Source: GCA-016699445 sp964555055 | GTDB taxonomy: Bacteria; UBA10199; JACPAL01; GCA-016699445 | Length of the DNA stretch: 22,293 nucleotides | Direction of reading: 5' to 3' | Assembly: GCA_964555055.1 (NCBI GenBank) | Contig: CAZKQW010000018.1 | Span: 1-22,293 of the forward strand | Shown: in pieces, positions 6,948 to 15,360 of the stretch | How the letters are laid out: each line of letters opens with the position of its first letter | Numbering within the stretch: the first letter of the stretch is position 1 | Made by a program: the position numbers and the translations under genes | The notes under the pieces: generated by a model | The model's database searches: none | What the model was told of the DNA's origin: nothing | Seen by the model: the letters and a program-made list of their open reading frames with translations, nothing else

Positions 6948-8912
6948 TTAAACCAAATCCGTGATTTCGGAAAGGATAGTGTTCAACTCGAAATCTTTCG
7001 GCGTGTAGACGCGCTTGACTCCCATCTTGAGGAGACCAGGTTTATCAGCTTCTGGAATGATCCCTCCGACGACGACGGGGACGTTCGACAGCCCCGCTTG
7101 GTTCATCCGTTTCATGATGTCTTCCAAGAGTTCGTTATGAGAGCCCGACAGGATAGAAAGGCCCACGACGTGGACGCCTTCGTCCCGGGCGGCCGAGACG
7201 ATCTGCTCGGGCGTGAGGCGAATGCCTTGGTAGATGACTTCCAAGCCAGCATCCCGGGCACGCACGGCGATCTGTTCGGCTCCATTTGAATGGCCATCGA
7301 GACCAGGCTTACCCACAAGGAGGCGGATGCGGCCACCCACTTTTTGGCTCTTCGATTCCACCTTCGCGCGGAGATTCTTGAAGGCCACGGCTTCCGGATC
7401 GGCGGACTGTTGGGCCGCCACTCCGGTTGGCGCGCGGTATTCTCCGAACACTTCGCGGAGGGAGAAGGCCCACTCCCCTGTCGTGACGCCCGCGTGGGCG
7501 CACGCGATGGAGGGGGGCATGATGTTCTTGTTGTTCTTAGCCGCCATCATCAAGTCTTGGAGCGATTTCTTGACGGTGGCTTCGTCGCGTTTTTTCCGGA
7601 AGGCATTCAATCTCTGAATCTGGTCCTTTTCCGCCTGGGGGTCGACCTTCAAGATGCCGCCGTCTACGCCCACGGTAAGTGGTGAAGGTTCGGTTTCGGA
7701 AAAACAATTCACGCCCACGACCTTAAGCTCTCCTTTTTCGATCCTACGGATGCGTTCAGCGTGGGAGGCGACAAGAGATTGCTTCATATAGTCGATGGAT
7801 TTCATCGCGCCACCGAGGGAGGCGATCTTTTCCATTTCCTTCTTCGCGCCTTCGACGAGTTCGCTCACCTTGGCCTCGATGACGGCCGAGCCGTTGAAGA
7901 TGTCGTCGTACTCGAGCAGGTCGGTCTCGTAGGCCAGGATCTGCTGCATGCGCAGGGAGAGTTGTTGGTCCCAAGGTCTCGGCAATCCGAGGGCCTCATT
8001 CCAGGCGGGGAGCTGGATGGCACGCGCGCGCGCGTCCTTGGAGAGGGTGACGGCGATCATCTCGTAGATGATGCGGGCGATGTTATTCTCGGGTTGGCGC
8101 TCCGTAAGTCCCAGGGAATTCACCTGCACGCCGTAGCGGAGCATCCGGTACTTCGGATCAGTCACTCCGTAGCGCGTGCTCGTGAGATCGTCCCACATCT
8201 TCACGAGGGCCCGCATCTTGCACATCTCTTCGATGAAACGCACGCCGGCGTTCACGAAGAACGAGATGCGGCCGACGACCTTCGGAAAATTTTCCGGCGA
8301 CACCTTTCCGGAATCCCTCACGGCGTCCAGCACCGAAATGGCGTTGGAAAGGGAAAAGGCGATCTCTTGGACCGGCGTCGCGCCAGCTTCTTGAAGGTGG
8401 TAACTGCAAATGTTGATCGGGTTCCACTTCGGGACTTGGTTCACGGTGAACGCAATCATGTCGACGATGAGGCGGAGCGAATGCTCGGGCGGGAAGACAT
8501 AGGTGCCGCGCGAAAGATATTCCTTAATGATGTCGTTTTGGGTGGTGCCTTGCAGCGCTTTTACGTCACCGCCTTGTTTCTCGGTGGTCGCGATGTAGAG
8601 GGCCAAGAGCCAGGCGGCCGTCGCGTTGATCGTCATCGACGTATTCATTTTTTCTAGGGGAATGCCATCGAAGAGGGTCATCATGTCGCCTAAGTGCGAG
8701 ATCGGGACGCCGACTTTTCCCACTTCGCCGCGCGACAATACATGATCCGAATCGTACCCCGTCTGGGTTGGCAAGTCGAAAGCGACGGAAAGGCCGGTTT
8801 GGCCTTTAGCAAGGTTGGTTTTATAAAGGTGGTTGGAGGCTTGAGCGGAGCTATGGCCTGAATATGTCCGCATGAGCCAAGGGTTCTCGCGTTTTGAGTT
8901 AGTGGGATTCAT
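6948..8912 (-). CDS. ecm: ethylmalonyl-CoA mutase (B12-dependent)
   Basis: Coenzyme-B12 mutase converting (2R)-ethylmalonyl-CoA to (2S)-methylsuccinyl-CoA in the EMC pathway. The 654 residues start close to the barrel (PWLMRTYSGH at 11-20), without the longer N-terminal arm of methylmalonyl-CoA mutases, and match the usual Ecm length. The substrate-barrel motif reads SVAFDLPTQTGYDSDH (42-57), whereas methylmalonyl-CoA mutases have DLATHRGYDSD. The B12 domain is fused at the C-terminus: GLDGHSNG places the cobalt-ligand His at 541, with LSGSH (588-592) and GGIIPEAD (616-623). The start agrees with the short Ecm N-terminus, although its SD is weak. It lies between a kinase-like gene upstream (58-base gap) and a membrane protein. 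The alternative, a methylmalonyl-CoA mutase, is disfavoured by the motif and by the neighbouring Mcd. Confidence 0.9.
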   Translation of the reverse strand: MNPTNSKRENPWLMRTYSGHSSAQASNHLYKTNLAKGQTGLSVAFDLPTQTGYDSDHVLSRGEVGKVGVPISHLGDMMTLFDGIPLEKMNTSMTINATAAWLLALYIATTEKQGGDVKALQGTTQNDIIKEYLSRGTYVFPPEHSLRLIVDMIAFTVNQVPKWNPINICSYHLQEAGATPVQEIAFSLSNAISVLDAVRDSGKVSPENFPKVVGRISFFVNAGVRFIEEMCKMRALVKMWDDLTSTRYGVTDPKYRMLRYGVQVNSLGLTERQPENNIARIIYEMIAVTLSKDARARAIQLPAWNEALGLPRPWDQQLSLRMQQILAYETDLLEYDDIFNGSAVIEAKVSELVEGAKKEMEKIASLGGAMKSIDYMKQSLVASHAERIRRIEKGELKVVGVNCFSETEPSPLTVGVDGGILKVDPQAEKDQIQRLNAFRKKRDEATVKKSLQDLMMAAKNNKNIMPPSIACAHAGVTTGEWAFSLREVFGEYRAPTGVAAQQSADPEAVAFKNLRAKVESKSQKVGGRIRLLVGKPGLDGHSNGAEQIAVRARDAGLEVIYQGIRLTPEQIVSAARDEGVHVVGLSILSGSHNELLEDIMKRMNQAGLSNVPVVVGGIIPEADKPGLLKMGVKRVYTPKDFELNTILSEITDLV

Positions 8913-8970
8913 GGGGTCCGCTTAAAAAATCAAATCAGTAGGGTCAAGGTGAGGATGCGAAGGCGGAGCG

Positions 8971-11139
8971 TTAAGTCGAAGGAGATGTCGGGGGCGTGTG
9001 AGGAGGTTCTTCCGCCGCCACGGCTTCCGAAGTGGGATCTGAGGTTTCGACAGCACCTGGGACGGGTGGAGGGGTCGTTTCGGTTGAAGCCTCTGGAGAT
9101 GGCTCCGGTGGTAGGGCATTCTCCACCGTTTTCACTGTTGGTTCCGCCGGGGAAGAGACGGGAGGCGCTTCGGACGCTGTTAATGAAGATACCGTTTCGG
9201 AAGCCGGTGTTTCGACAACGATTTCTTCTACGGGAGAAAGAGGCTCAGCGGAGTTATCGACTAAAGCCGGGAAATAGACGGTGAAAGTCGTGCCTTTTCC
9301 GACTTCCGAGTGAACCAACAAGATGCCACGGTGATCTGCCACGATGGCATGGACGGTGAAAAGCTTCACTTCCTCTCCGATATCCACTTGCGAACTCTTG
9401 GTTTGTGAGGACGAGTCGAACATCTTATTGATCACGTCTTCCGTGATGCCTGTCCCCGTATCCGAAACGACGATTTTCACGTAAAAGCCTTCCGCCAATT
9501 GGGGAATGGATACGGGAGAAGATTTCGCTTCTCGATGATTTTTCGCCACCAAGGTTAATCGGCCGCCTTCGGGCATGGCATCCCGGGCATTGAACCCCAA
9601 ATTCATGATCACTTTTTCGATTTGGGAGGAAGTGCCTAGGATGGAAAATAATTGCGGATCAAGGTCAAGAGCGACCTCGGCCTTTCCGTTAAGCATTTGA
9701 GAGAGGGCTTTATGGGATTTTACGACGACTTCCGCGACGCTCATGCGCGATTTTTCGGGCGCCTCTTTGCGAGACAGACTCAGTAGCTGGTTAATCACTT
9801 GAGAGGCGCGCTCGGCGGATTTTCTCACGACTTCCATTTGTTTTAATTCCCCGGGAAGATCGTTCAATTTTCCGAGCACGAGATTCGAATACGCGAGAAT
9901 GGGCGTAATATGGCTTTGGAAGTCGTCGGCGGTTTGTTGGAGGATTTTATTCATCAAATCCGATTTCTGCGTTTGAAACAGCCGCCTTTGGGAGGCCTCG
10001 AAAGCGGATTGCATTTGGGCCAAAAGGTTTAAAGCGCGCGTACGGCTGTACATCAAGGACCAGATGAAAATCGAAAAAGAGAGGCTCAAAAGGATACCGA
10101 TGATCCAAATCCAGCGGGAGTTGAGTTTGATCGACTTATAAATACTGGACTCAAGCCATATGGAATCCGGTAGCGCAGCAATGACGCGCCATTTCCCTTC
10201 GTCTTTGATGTCCAGGGAGAGGGACTTGATGTACGCATACCCAGCCAGCTCTTCCTCCTCCAAAAGATCGGGAATATCCTGGATCATTCGCTCCGTCGTG
10301 TCCGGATGGGACAGGATCAGACCGTGATTGGACGTTAAAATGAAGTAAGGGTATTCCAAAAGTTTGGCTAAAACGGAAGTCCTGACGACGGCGGCGACGA
10401 TTCCTCTAAACGCTCCGTCGCTGGCGTAAAAAGGGATGGAATAGACGATGCCTTGCCGGGGTTTATCGTTTTTTTCTTCGAAGTCGTTCTCCGTCATATC
10501 CGAGTCGTCGGCCGTGATGATTTCAGGGCTGATGAGAGCGGGAAAATTCATATTTTTGAATCGATCGGTGTTCGGAAAATAGCGCCTGAAGTAATCGATC
10601 TGCTTCCTCATCTCACGGTATTGGAATGTTTTTACGGCTTCCTGATGATTATTCTCTTCAGGCGATTTTTCGTTCATGAGGGAATCGAAGCTTTTAATGG
10701 GAGCTTCATGCAGACCCGTATTAGGGTCTAAACGGTCCGGTTCGAAGCTTTCGGGTATGAGGTAAATTTCGGATACGGAAATCGAAGAAAAGAGGGTATT
10801 GTAGATTTGTTGTACGGTAATCTCGGAGCCTCCGAAATTATTCCCATAGCGGTCTACATGTTGGACGTCCGGTAGAAGGGCTATCGTACGCAGTGAGTTA
10901 TAGATGATGTTGAAATGGGTGCGAAGGATGCCCTCATTTTTTGCTAAACGTTGCGACCAATCTTTCTGAAAAAGAAGAAGACCGTACTCAATGTCTTTTT
11001 TGCTGATTTTTTCGATGAACCACTGAGTGGCGAAGATGCCACCGATGAAGACGAGCAGTGAGATCAAAAAAACGTTTCGGAAGCTGCTAAAAAAGCTCTT
11101 TTTAGATGTCCCTTGAAATTTCGGCGTTTTTATCGGCAT
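8971..11139 (-). CDS. membrane histidine-kinase-like protein with degenerate catalytic motifs
   Basis: The 722 residues read: TM1 (about 22-42), a large extracytoplasmic region (43-340) resembling a double-Cache sensor, TM2 (342-364), a linker coil, a dimerisation helix pair (about 400-460), a GHKL ATPase-like domain (about 505-625) and a Pro/Glu/Thr/Ser-rich tail (about 630-722). N-box IMNLGFNARDAM (511-522), G1 DTGTGI (560-565) and GKGTTFTVYFP (614-624) are present. However, the HDF motif expected for the phospho-His reads DDF (D405-D406), and a His occurs only at 410. The G2 glycine box is replaced by GEEVKLFTV (588-596). No response regulator is adjacent. It could be a non-phosphorylating sensor or scaffold. 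No SD is visible, but a promoter-like pair lies upstream. Confidence 0.82.
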   Translation of the reverse strand: MPIKTPKFQGTSKKSFFSSFRNVFLISLLVFIGGIFATQWFIEKISKKDIEYGLLLFQKDWSQRLAKNEGILRTHFNIIYNSLRTIALLPDVQHVDRYGNNFGGSEITVQQIYNTLFSSISVSEIYLIPESFEPDRLDPNTGLHEAPIKSFDSLMNEKSPEENNHQEAVKTFQYREMRKQIDYFRRYFPNTDRFKNMNFPALISPEIITADDSDMTENDFEEKNDKPRQGIVYSIPFYASDGAFRGIVAAVVRTSVLAKLLEYPYFILTSNHGLILSHPDTTERMIQDIPDLLEEEELAGYAYIKSLSLDIKDEGKWRVIAALPDSIWLESSIYKSIKLNSRWIWIIGILLSLSFSIFIWSLMYSRTRALNLLAQMQSAFEASQRRLFQTQKSDLMNKILQQTADDFQSHITPILAYSNLVLGKLNDLPGELKQMEVVRKSAERASQVINQLLSLSRKEAPEKSRMSVAEVVVKSHKALSQMLNGKAEVALDLDPQLFSILGTSSQIEKVIMNLGFNARDAMPEGGRLTLVAKNHREAKSSPVSIPQLAEGFYVKIVVSDTGTGITEDVINKMFDSSSQTKSSQVDIGEEVKLFTVHAIVADHRGILLVHSEVGKGTTFTVYFPALVDNSAEPLSPVEEIVVETPASETVSSLTASEAPPVSSPAEPTVKTVENALPPEPSPEASTETTPPPVPGAVETSDPTSEAVAAEEPPHTPPTSPST

Positions 11140-11165
11140 GGATGGTTTTTATTTGTAAAAACAGC

Positions 11166-11194
11166 ATCTTATCCGAAATATATTCGTTTCCCAA
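11166..11194 (-). promoter_or_regulatory. candidate promoter of the kinase-like gene
   Basis: On the minus strand TTGGGA (plus 11189-11194) and TAAGAT (plus 11166-11171) are 17 bases apart, 26 bases before the ATG at 11139, in the 80-base gap after mch. This would let the kinase-like gene, and possibly ecm, be transcribed separately from mch. Sequence match only. Confidence 0.4.
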
Positions 11195-11219
11195 GGTGAT
11201 TTTTAAGGCCGGGCGCCTT

Positions 11220-12386
11220 CTAACGCTTTTTGATCAAAAGCCGCCTTTCGATCTCGAAAATCTTTTCGGGAATCTTCTCTTTGCCTAAGTCCTTCTTGTC
11301 GTTCTCCTTAATGAAGAGATCGGCGCCGAATTTCTCCATGGCCTCTTTGGGGCGGATATTCTTGATCCCGATCAATTGCATCGTGACGACGCCGGCGTTC
11401 ATCCCGGAAGGGCCTTCTTCCTTGGAAAGGATGCGCGTGATCGCGTAGACCGTGTCGTTCGCGAAGGCGGGCTGCGTGTGGTAGCCTTCGGTGTAGCCGA
11501 AATCCCAGAGGGCGTTCTCGCTCACGTCGCGCGAGGCCAGTCCCGCGAGCCAAGCGAACACCAAACCTCCGTAGACGATGGGCTCGCCGCTCATCGGGCC
11601 TTGGCGGCCGGTGGAATACAAACGGTCGAAATGGAGCGGGTGCGTGTTCATTACGCGGTAAGTCCAAGCCATATGCTCGTGCGTGATGGTACGGCCGTTC
11701 GGGTGCACGAGGATGTCGCCCACGTTGAAATCTTCGAAATAACTGCGCACGCCGGTGAGATGGGTCGGAAATTTACCTCCGCTGACGGGGATATCCAGCG
11801 ACATCGCCTCGCCTTCCGGGACTTGCGGGAAGGGCTGTCCGGCGACGGTCGACGGCTCGCTGGCTTTGCCGGCGGGAGCGACCATGATCTTCCGGTCGTA
11901 TTGGAGGACGAGCTCGTCTTTTTGGTTCAAGGCGATCGTGCGGATCGTCACGATGCCGGGCTTTCCTTCCTTTTGCTGTCTCTTCAAGACTTTCGTCAGC
12001 GCGCGGAGGGTGTCGCCCGGGTAGACCGTCTTCAGGAAGTGCACGTCGTAATAGCCGAGGTTGGCGATGGCCTTTTCGGAATCGTTCTGGACGCCGAGCG
12101 AGAGGGCGATGTTCATGACCATCAAGGGGGAAACGACGACGTCCTGAAACCCGTGGGCTTTGGCGTACGCTTCGTTCAAGTAGAGGGGGTTAGCCTCCAT
12201 GAAATTCGTCGCGAACTCGATAGCGAAGGCCCGGTCGATCGTCACGCCACGGGGGTGGCAAAACACCTCCCCTTCGTTGAAATCCTCGAGCACGCGGCCG
12301 TATTGGGGGTATTTGACCTCGTCCAAAGAAACGGGCGCTTCCTTGGATTTTTCGATCATCTTCTTTTCGATGGTGACGACGGGCAT
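11220..12386 (-). CDS. mch: mesaconyl-CoA hydratase, double MaoC hotdog
   Basis: Probable mesaconyl-C1-CoA hydratase (beta-methylmalyl-CoA dehydratase), the EMC step after Mcd. The 388 residues hold two MaoC-type hotdog halves, about 30-170 and 214-345. Each opens with an EDF-x-x-G segment (LEDFNEGEVFCHP at 33-45; FEDFNVGDILVHPNGRTIT at 218-235), with NPLYLNE (66-72) or HPLHFDR (249-255) and a hot-dog helix following (VVSPLMVMNIALSLG; IVYGGLVFAWLAGLASR). A linker of about 40 residues joins them. A 29-residue N-terminal and a lysine-rich C-terminal extension make it longer than the roughly 340-residue Rhodobacter enzyme. It has a good SD (AAAGGAG) and a plausible promoter. Family is secure; exact substrate rests on the neighbours Ecm, Mcd and Mcl. 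Confidence 0.82.
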   Translation of the reverse strand: MPVVTIEKKMIEKSKEAPVSLDEVKYPQYGRVLEDFNEGEVFCHPRGVTIDRAFAIEFATNFMEANPLYLNEAYAKAHGFQDVVVSPLMVMNIALSLGVQNDSEKAIANLGYYDVHFLKTVYPGDTLRALTKVLKRQQKEGKPGIVTIRTIALNQKDELVLQYDRKIMVAPAGKASEPSTVAGQPFPQVPEGEAMSLDIPVSGGKFPTHLTGVRSYFEDFNVGDILVHPNGRTITHEHMAWTYRVMNTHPLHFDRLYSTGRQGPMSGEPIVYGGLVFAWLAGLASRDVSENALWDFGYTEGYHTQPAFANDTVYAITRILSKEEGPSGMNAGVVTMQLIGIKNIRPKEAMEKFGADLFIKENDKKDLGKEKIPEKIFEIERRLLIKKR

Positions 12387-12413
12387 GAAATTCTCCTTTT
12401 AAATAAGGGGCTT

Positions 12414-12442
12414 TGCATAAAAAGAACCTTTTTATGGCGCAA
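12414..12442 (-). promoter_or_regulatory. candidate mch promoter
   Basis: On the minus strand TTGCGC (plus 12437-12442) and TATGCA (plus 12414-12419) are 17 bases apart. The -10 is followed by a leader of about 20 bases containing the AAAGGAG SD and then the mch ATG. This suggests mch heads its own transcript rather than being read from vapBC. Confidence 0.45.
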
Positions 12443-12498
12443 CTGTTTCTTTCTGATTTTTTGAGAAAGATTTGGTGAGGAACCTAAATTTTCACTCG

Positions 12499-12867
12499 TC
12501 AATATAGGGATAATCCATCTTTAATCAGCTCCTGAAAATCCTTATCCAAGGTGAAAAGCGGGATTTTATGATGAAGAGCCGTCGCCGCGATGATGGCGTC
12601 CCCGGCTCCTAAGCGGGGATGTTCCGCCAAAAGATCCGAAGCTTTTTGGTAGGCTGCTTGAGGTGTCTCTAAAAAAGGGAAAATCTTGAGGCCGGCTTGA
12701 TGTTTTTTACGCTCCTCTGGTTTTCGAAATCCACCGATATATTCGACCCATACCTGACCGCACAAAGCCGCTTTGTTTTCAGCGGTTAAGAGCCACATTT
12801 TTTGTCCTACTTCGGAGTTGGAATTGCGAAAGAGGGCGATCCAAATGCTGGTGTCGATGAGGACCAT
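12499..12867 (-). CDS. vapC: VapC-type PIN-domain toxin
   Basis: PIN-fold ribonuclease toxin of a type II toxin-antitoxin pair. With ATG at 12867 it has 122 residues and the four acidic PIN positions: D5 (VLIDTS), E42 (VEYIGG), D90 (GAGDAIIAATAL) and D108 (TLDKDF). The start is chosen because the vapB stop and vapC start overlap as TGATG, a translational-coupling signature. A GTG four codons upstream would add MVFL and is less likely. The antitoxin gene precedes it. Target RNA is unknown. Family call is secure. Confidence 0.92.
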   Translation of the reverse strand: MVLIDTSIWIALFRNSNSEVGQKMWLLTAENKAALCGQVWVEYIGGFRKPEERKKHQAGLKIFPFLETPQAAYQKASDLLAEHPRLGAGDAIIAATALHHKIPLFTLDKDFQELIKDGLSLY

Positions 12868-13088
12868 CAGGAAGACCACTTGCGAGCTTGGCGTTGGGAT
12901 TTTATTTTTTTGAAATCATGCGGGGATTTCTTCTTAAAGAGGGATTCCAAGTAGGAAAGACGCTCCCTCATGGCGACATAATTGGCGATGGATGTCGTGA
13001 TCGCCTCGCTGTAACCCGATAAACCGCTTAATAATTGGGCTTTTTTAAGCAAATCCTCCGAAATCGTGATGGTTGTTCTCATATGCAT
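12867..13088 (-). CDS. vapB: VapB-type antitoxin
   Basis: 73-residue antitoxin partner of VapC. It opens MHMRTTITISEDLLKKAQLL, the typical ribbon strand of a ribbon-helix-helix DNA-binding domain of the VapB family. Its basic C-terminal half (FKKKSPHDFKKIKSQRQARK region) would neutralise the toxin. ATG at 13082 (MRTTITI) is an equally good start. The last base of its TGA stop is shared with the vapC ATG. By family analogy, VapBC probably represses its own promoter; repeated GTGCATA sites lie upstream. Secure as a TA antitoxin. Confidence 0.88.
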   Translation of the reverse strand: MHMRTTITISEDLLKKAQLLSGLSGYSEAITTSIANYVAMRERLSYLESLFKKKSPHDFKKIKSQRQARKWSS

Positions 13089-13104
13089 TAGTATGGATTT
13101 TCTG

Positions 13105-13130
13105 GTGCATAAGTCAATCTAAAGTGCATA
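13105..13130 (-). promoter_or_regulatory. repeated site upstream of vapBC
   Basis: GTGCATA occurs twice in direct orientation (13105-13111 and 13124-13130), 19 bases apart. A TTGACT on the minus strand lies between them, followed about 17-18 bases later by an ATACTAA -10-like stretch next to the vapB start. This arrangement suits VapBC autorepression. Inference from position and repetition. Confidence 0.4.
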
Positions 13131-13163
13131 CAGCTATCTTGATTTTTATAGGCTTAATTTCTT

Positions 13164-13192
13164 GTGAATCCGTTCAAGTCTGGCTACTCCCT
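13164..13192 (+). promoter_or_regulatory. weak candidate recQ promoter
   Basis: TTGTGA and TACTCC hexamers are 17 bases apart, with the second ending about seven bases before the GTG start. If used, the recQ mRNA would be essentially leaderless, consistent with the missing SD. The -10 matches consensus poorly, so confidence is low. Confidence 0.22.
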
Positions 13193-13197
13193 TTTTC

Positions 13198-15078
13198 GTG
13201 AAAGAAACGCTTCATTCCGTTTTCGGTTTAAACGATTTTCGCCACGGGCAGAAAGAGATCGTAGAGGCCGTCGTCTCGGGCTGTGACATTTTGGCCGTCA
13301 TGGCGACGGGTTCGGGGAAGTCGCTTTGTTACCAGCTGCCGGCGGTGGCGGCGTCGAAACGCTGCTTGGTCGTGTCTCCCTTGATCAGTCTCATGAACGA
13401 TCAAGTCGCGAAGCTTCGCTTCTTGAAAATCCCCGCGGCGGCCACCCATTCGGGTATCCAAGGAAACGGCGATGGGGAGGTCGACGAGCGCGCTCAGGCC
13501 TTGAGCGATTGGGCTCAACGGAAATTGAACCTCTTATACGTCTCTCCGGAGCGGATTGCGAAGTCCGACTTTTTTTCCTTCCTCAAGAATAACCCGCCCG
13601 ATTTCGCCGCCATCGACGAGGCCCATTGCATCGCCCAGTGGGGCCATGATTTCCGCGAGGAATACCGGCTCTTGGGCCGGTTAAAGAAGGAGCTGGGTTG
13701 CCCCGTGATCGCCCTCACCGCGACGGCGACGCCGGAGGTCCAAAAGGAGATCGTCGATTCTCTCCATCTCGCCGACCCTCTTGTGCGCGTGCACGGGTTT
13801 TACCGGAAAAACCTCAAGTTCCAGGCGCGCATGGTATCGGGGAAGAAGGACCGGTTCCTCGAAATCGTCGAAAAGGTGGAGAGTGTGACGGGAGCGGCGA
13901 TCGTTTATTGCGGGACTCGCAAGGTCGTCGACGAGCTCACGCTCTTCCTCCGCGAGCGCCGTATCCCGGCTTATCCTTATCACGCGGGCATGGACGTAGA
14001 GTCCCGCGAGAAGAGCCACCGTCACTTCCGGGAAGACCCGCAGGTCGTCATTGTCGCGACGAGCGCTTTCGGCATGGGCGTCGACCGTCCCGACGTGAGG
14101 TTGGTCGTGCATGCGCAGATGCCCGGCACGCTCGAGGCGTATTACCAGGAAGCCGGCCGGGCCGGGCGCGACGGCGAACCGGCCGATTGTCTTCTTTACT
14201 TCGGGGGTAATGATCTCGGCATCCAAGAATTCTTCATTCGGGAGTCGGTCGGTCTCGTGCCTCCGGAAAAACAGGACGCCTGGTTGAGGCATTGCCTGCG
14301 GAAAGTCGAGCTCATGCAGCGCTACGCGTACGGTCCTTCGTGCCGCCAAAAGGCGATGATGGATTACTTCGGCGATGCCGATCCTTTGATGGACGGTTGT
14401 CAGGCCTGTGATAATTGCCAGCCTTCCGAGGCGATGACCTTATCGCAAGAACTCATCCGCGACATCCGCATCATCCTCTCGGGCATCGCGCGCTTCCGCG
14501 CGCCTTTCGGCAAGGGCATCCTGGTCGATTGCCTGCGGGGCAAGGAGACGGAGAAGGGGTTGGCTTACGGCCATAGCCATCTCTCGACGTTCGGCCTCTT
14601 GAAACACAAGACCCAAGTCGAAATCATGAACCTGACCGATCTCCTAATCCGCCAGGGCTACATCCAACAAAACGGTTTTAAATATCCCACTCTTTCCCTA
14701 ACGGCGTCAGGGGTAGAGGTGATGAAGGGAACCGTCGAGCCGACGCTTCCGAAAGAACGCTTCTTGGAATTCGTGCGCGGCAAAAAAACGTCGCTGACGA
14801 AAAAAGAGCGTTCATCATCATCAAAATCAAAGGAGGGAGGCGTCTCCTCCGCGGACCGTAGTCATCCCTTATGGGAAGCCATCCGCCAATGGCGCTTCGA
14901 AACGGCCCAGAAGAAGAAAATCCCGCCCTATACGATCTTTTGGGACCGAACGATCGACGACCTCTGCGCCAAAAAGCCGAAAACCCTCTCCGAGCTCGAG
15001 GACATCTTCGGCCTCGGCGAACGAAAGTGCGCGTCGTTCGGCGAGGAGCTTTTGGGGATTATCCGGCATTCGAATTGA
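13198..15078 (+). CDS. recQ: ATP-dependent DNA helicase RecQ
   Basis: 3'-5' DNA helicase of recombination and fork repair. The 626 residues contain Walker A ATGSGKS (36-42), SPLISLMNDQV (60-70), DEAH (140-143), TATATP (174-179), SAFGMGVDRPDVR (289-301) and QEAGRAGRDGE (317-327). The zinc module has C382, C401, C404 and C407. A winged helix (RQC, about 415-520) follows. After a serine/lysine-rich linker (530-550), an HRDC domain (about 556-624) ends the protein. The start is GTG at 13198, because MKETLHSVFGLNDFRHGQ is the normal RecQ beginning. No SD is visible. Its TGA stop is directly followed by an in-frame ATG that opens a ParE-like fragment. Confidence 0.96.
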   Translation: MKETLHSVFGLNDFRHGQKEIVEAVVSGCDILAVMATGSGKSLCYQLPAVAASKRCLVVSPLISLMNDQVAKLRFLKIPAAATHSGIQGNGDGEVDERAQALSDWAQRKLNLLYVSPERIAKSDFFSFLKNNPPDFAAIDEAHCIAQWGHDFREEYRLLGRLKKELGCPVIALTATATPEVQKEIVDSLHLADPLVRVHGFYRKNLKFQARMVSGKKDRFLEIVEKVESVTGAAIVYCGTRKVVDELTLFLRERRIPAYPYHAGMDVESREKSHRHFREDPQVVIVATSAFGMGVDRPDVRLVVHAQMPGTLEAYYQEAGRAGRDGEPADCLLYFGGNDLGIQEFFIRESVGLVPPEKQDAWLRHCLRKVELMQRYAYGPSCRQKAMMDYFGDADPLMDGCQACDNCQPSEAMTLSQELIRDIRIILSGIARFRAPFGKGILVDCLRGKETEKGLAYGHSHLSTFGLLKHKTQVEIMNLTDLLIRQGYIQQNGFKYPTLSLTASGVEVMKGTVEPTLPKERFLEFVRGKKTSLTKKERSSSSKSKEGGVSSADRSHPLWEAIRQWRFETAQKKKIPPYTIFWDRTIDDLCAKKPKTLSELEDIFGLGERKCASFGEELLGIIRHSN

Positions 15079-15270
15079 ATGGACCGAAAGATCGGACGCT
15101 TGGAAATTTTTCCCTTATCGGGATCGCAGTCCAGGGATCCTTACGTGCGCAGTAAGAATTTCCGTATCGTCGTCGTGGGCGAGTATTTGGTATTCTATCG
15201 CTTCGAAAAGAAACAGGTCTGTATCCACCGCATCCTTCGTGGGCGGAGACGGTTCGGGTTTTTATTTTAA
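15079..15270 (+). pseudogene. truncated RelE/ParE-family toxin fragment
   Basis: The 63-residue frame shows the C-terminal half of a RelE/ParE toxin: NFRIVVVGEYLVFYRFEKKQ, then VCIHRILRGRRRF. These are the last beta strands of the fold, including the YLVFYR and RIL-GRR signatures. The N-terminal helical hairpin (about 35-40 residues) that full toxins have is missing. The frame begins immediately after, and in phase with, the recQ stop codon (TGA-ATG), with no SD. No antitoxin gene accompanies it. It is most simply a remnant left by a rearrangement. A very short functional protein or a readthrough product with RecQ is less likely. Confidence 0.6.
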
Positions 15271-15271
15271 T

Positions 15272-15316
15272 TATAAACATTGCTTGAGTAGCGCCGACGC
15301 GATGACGCGGAGGGCG
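15272..15316 (-). repeat. diverged copy of the mcd 3' end
   Basis: These 45 bases align with 16447-16491, the end of mcd, at 39 of 45 positions, including a perfect 19-base block. Read on the minus strand in the mcd frame the copy encodes ALRVIASALLKQCL and a TAA stop, against ALRVIAPALLKQYL in Mcd. Several differences are synonymous (CTA and CTC for TTG), so the tail once evolved as coding sequence. It is a gene remnant abutting the ParE fragment. Confidence 0.85.
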
Positions 15317-15325
15317 TTCCATAAT

Positions 15326-15354
15326 TTGCATTATTTAAGATCACTATGTAATAA
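15326..15354 (+). promoter_or_regulatory. candidate nucleotidyltransferase promoter
   Basis: TTGCAT (15326-15331) and TAATAA (15349-15354) are 17 bases apart. Only six bases (AAGGTC) separate the -10 from ATG, so the predicted +1 is the A of the start codon. AAAGG could alternatively serve as a poorly spaced SD for a longer transcript. Confidence 0.4.
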
Positions 15355-15360
15355 AAGGTC

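Noticed and set aside
7761..8657. 298-codon plus-strand frame inside ecm
   Set aside because: Antisense shadow of a strongly conserved mutase, His/Asp/Gly-rich in the way GC-rich antisense frames are.
11376..12464. 362-codon plus-strand frame opposite mch
   Set aside because: Antisense shadow; the minus-strand MaoC protein has clear duplicated domains, an SD and a promoter.
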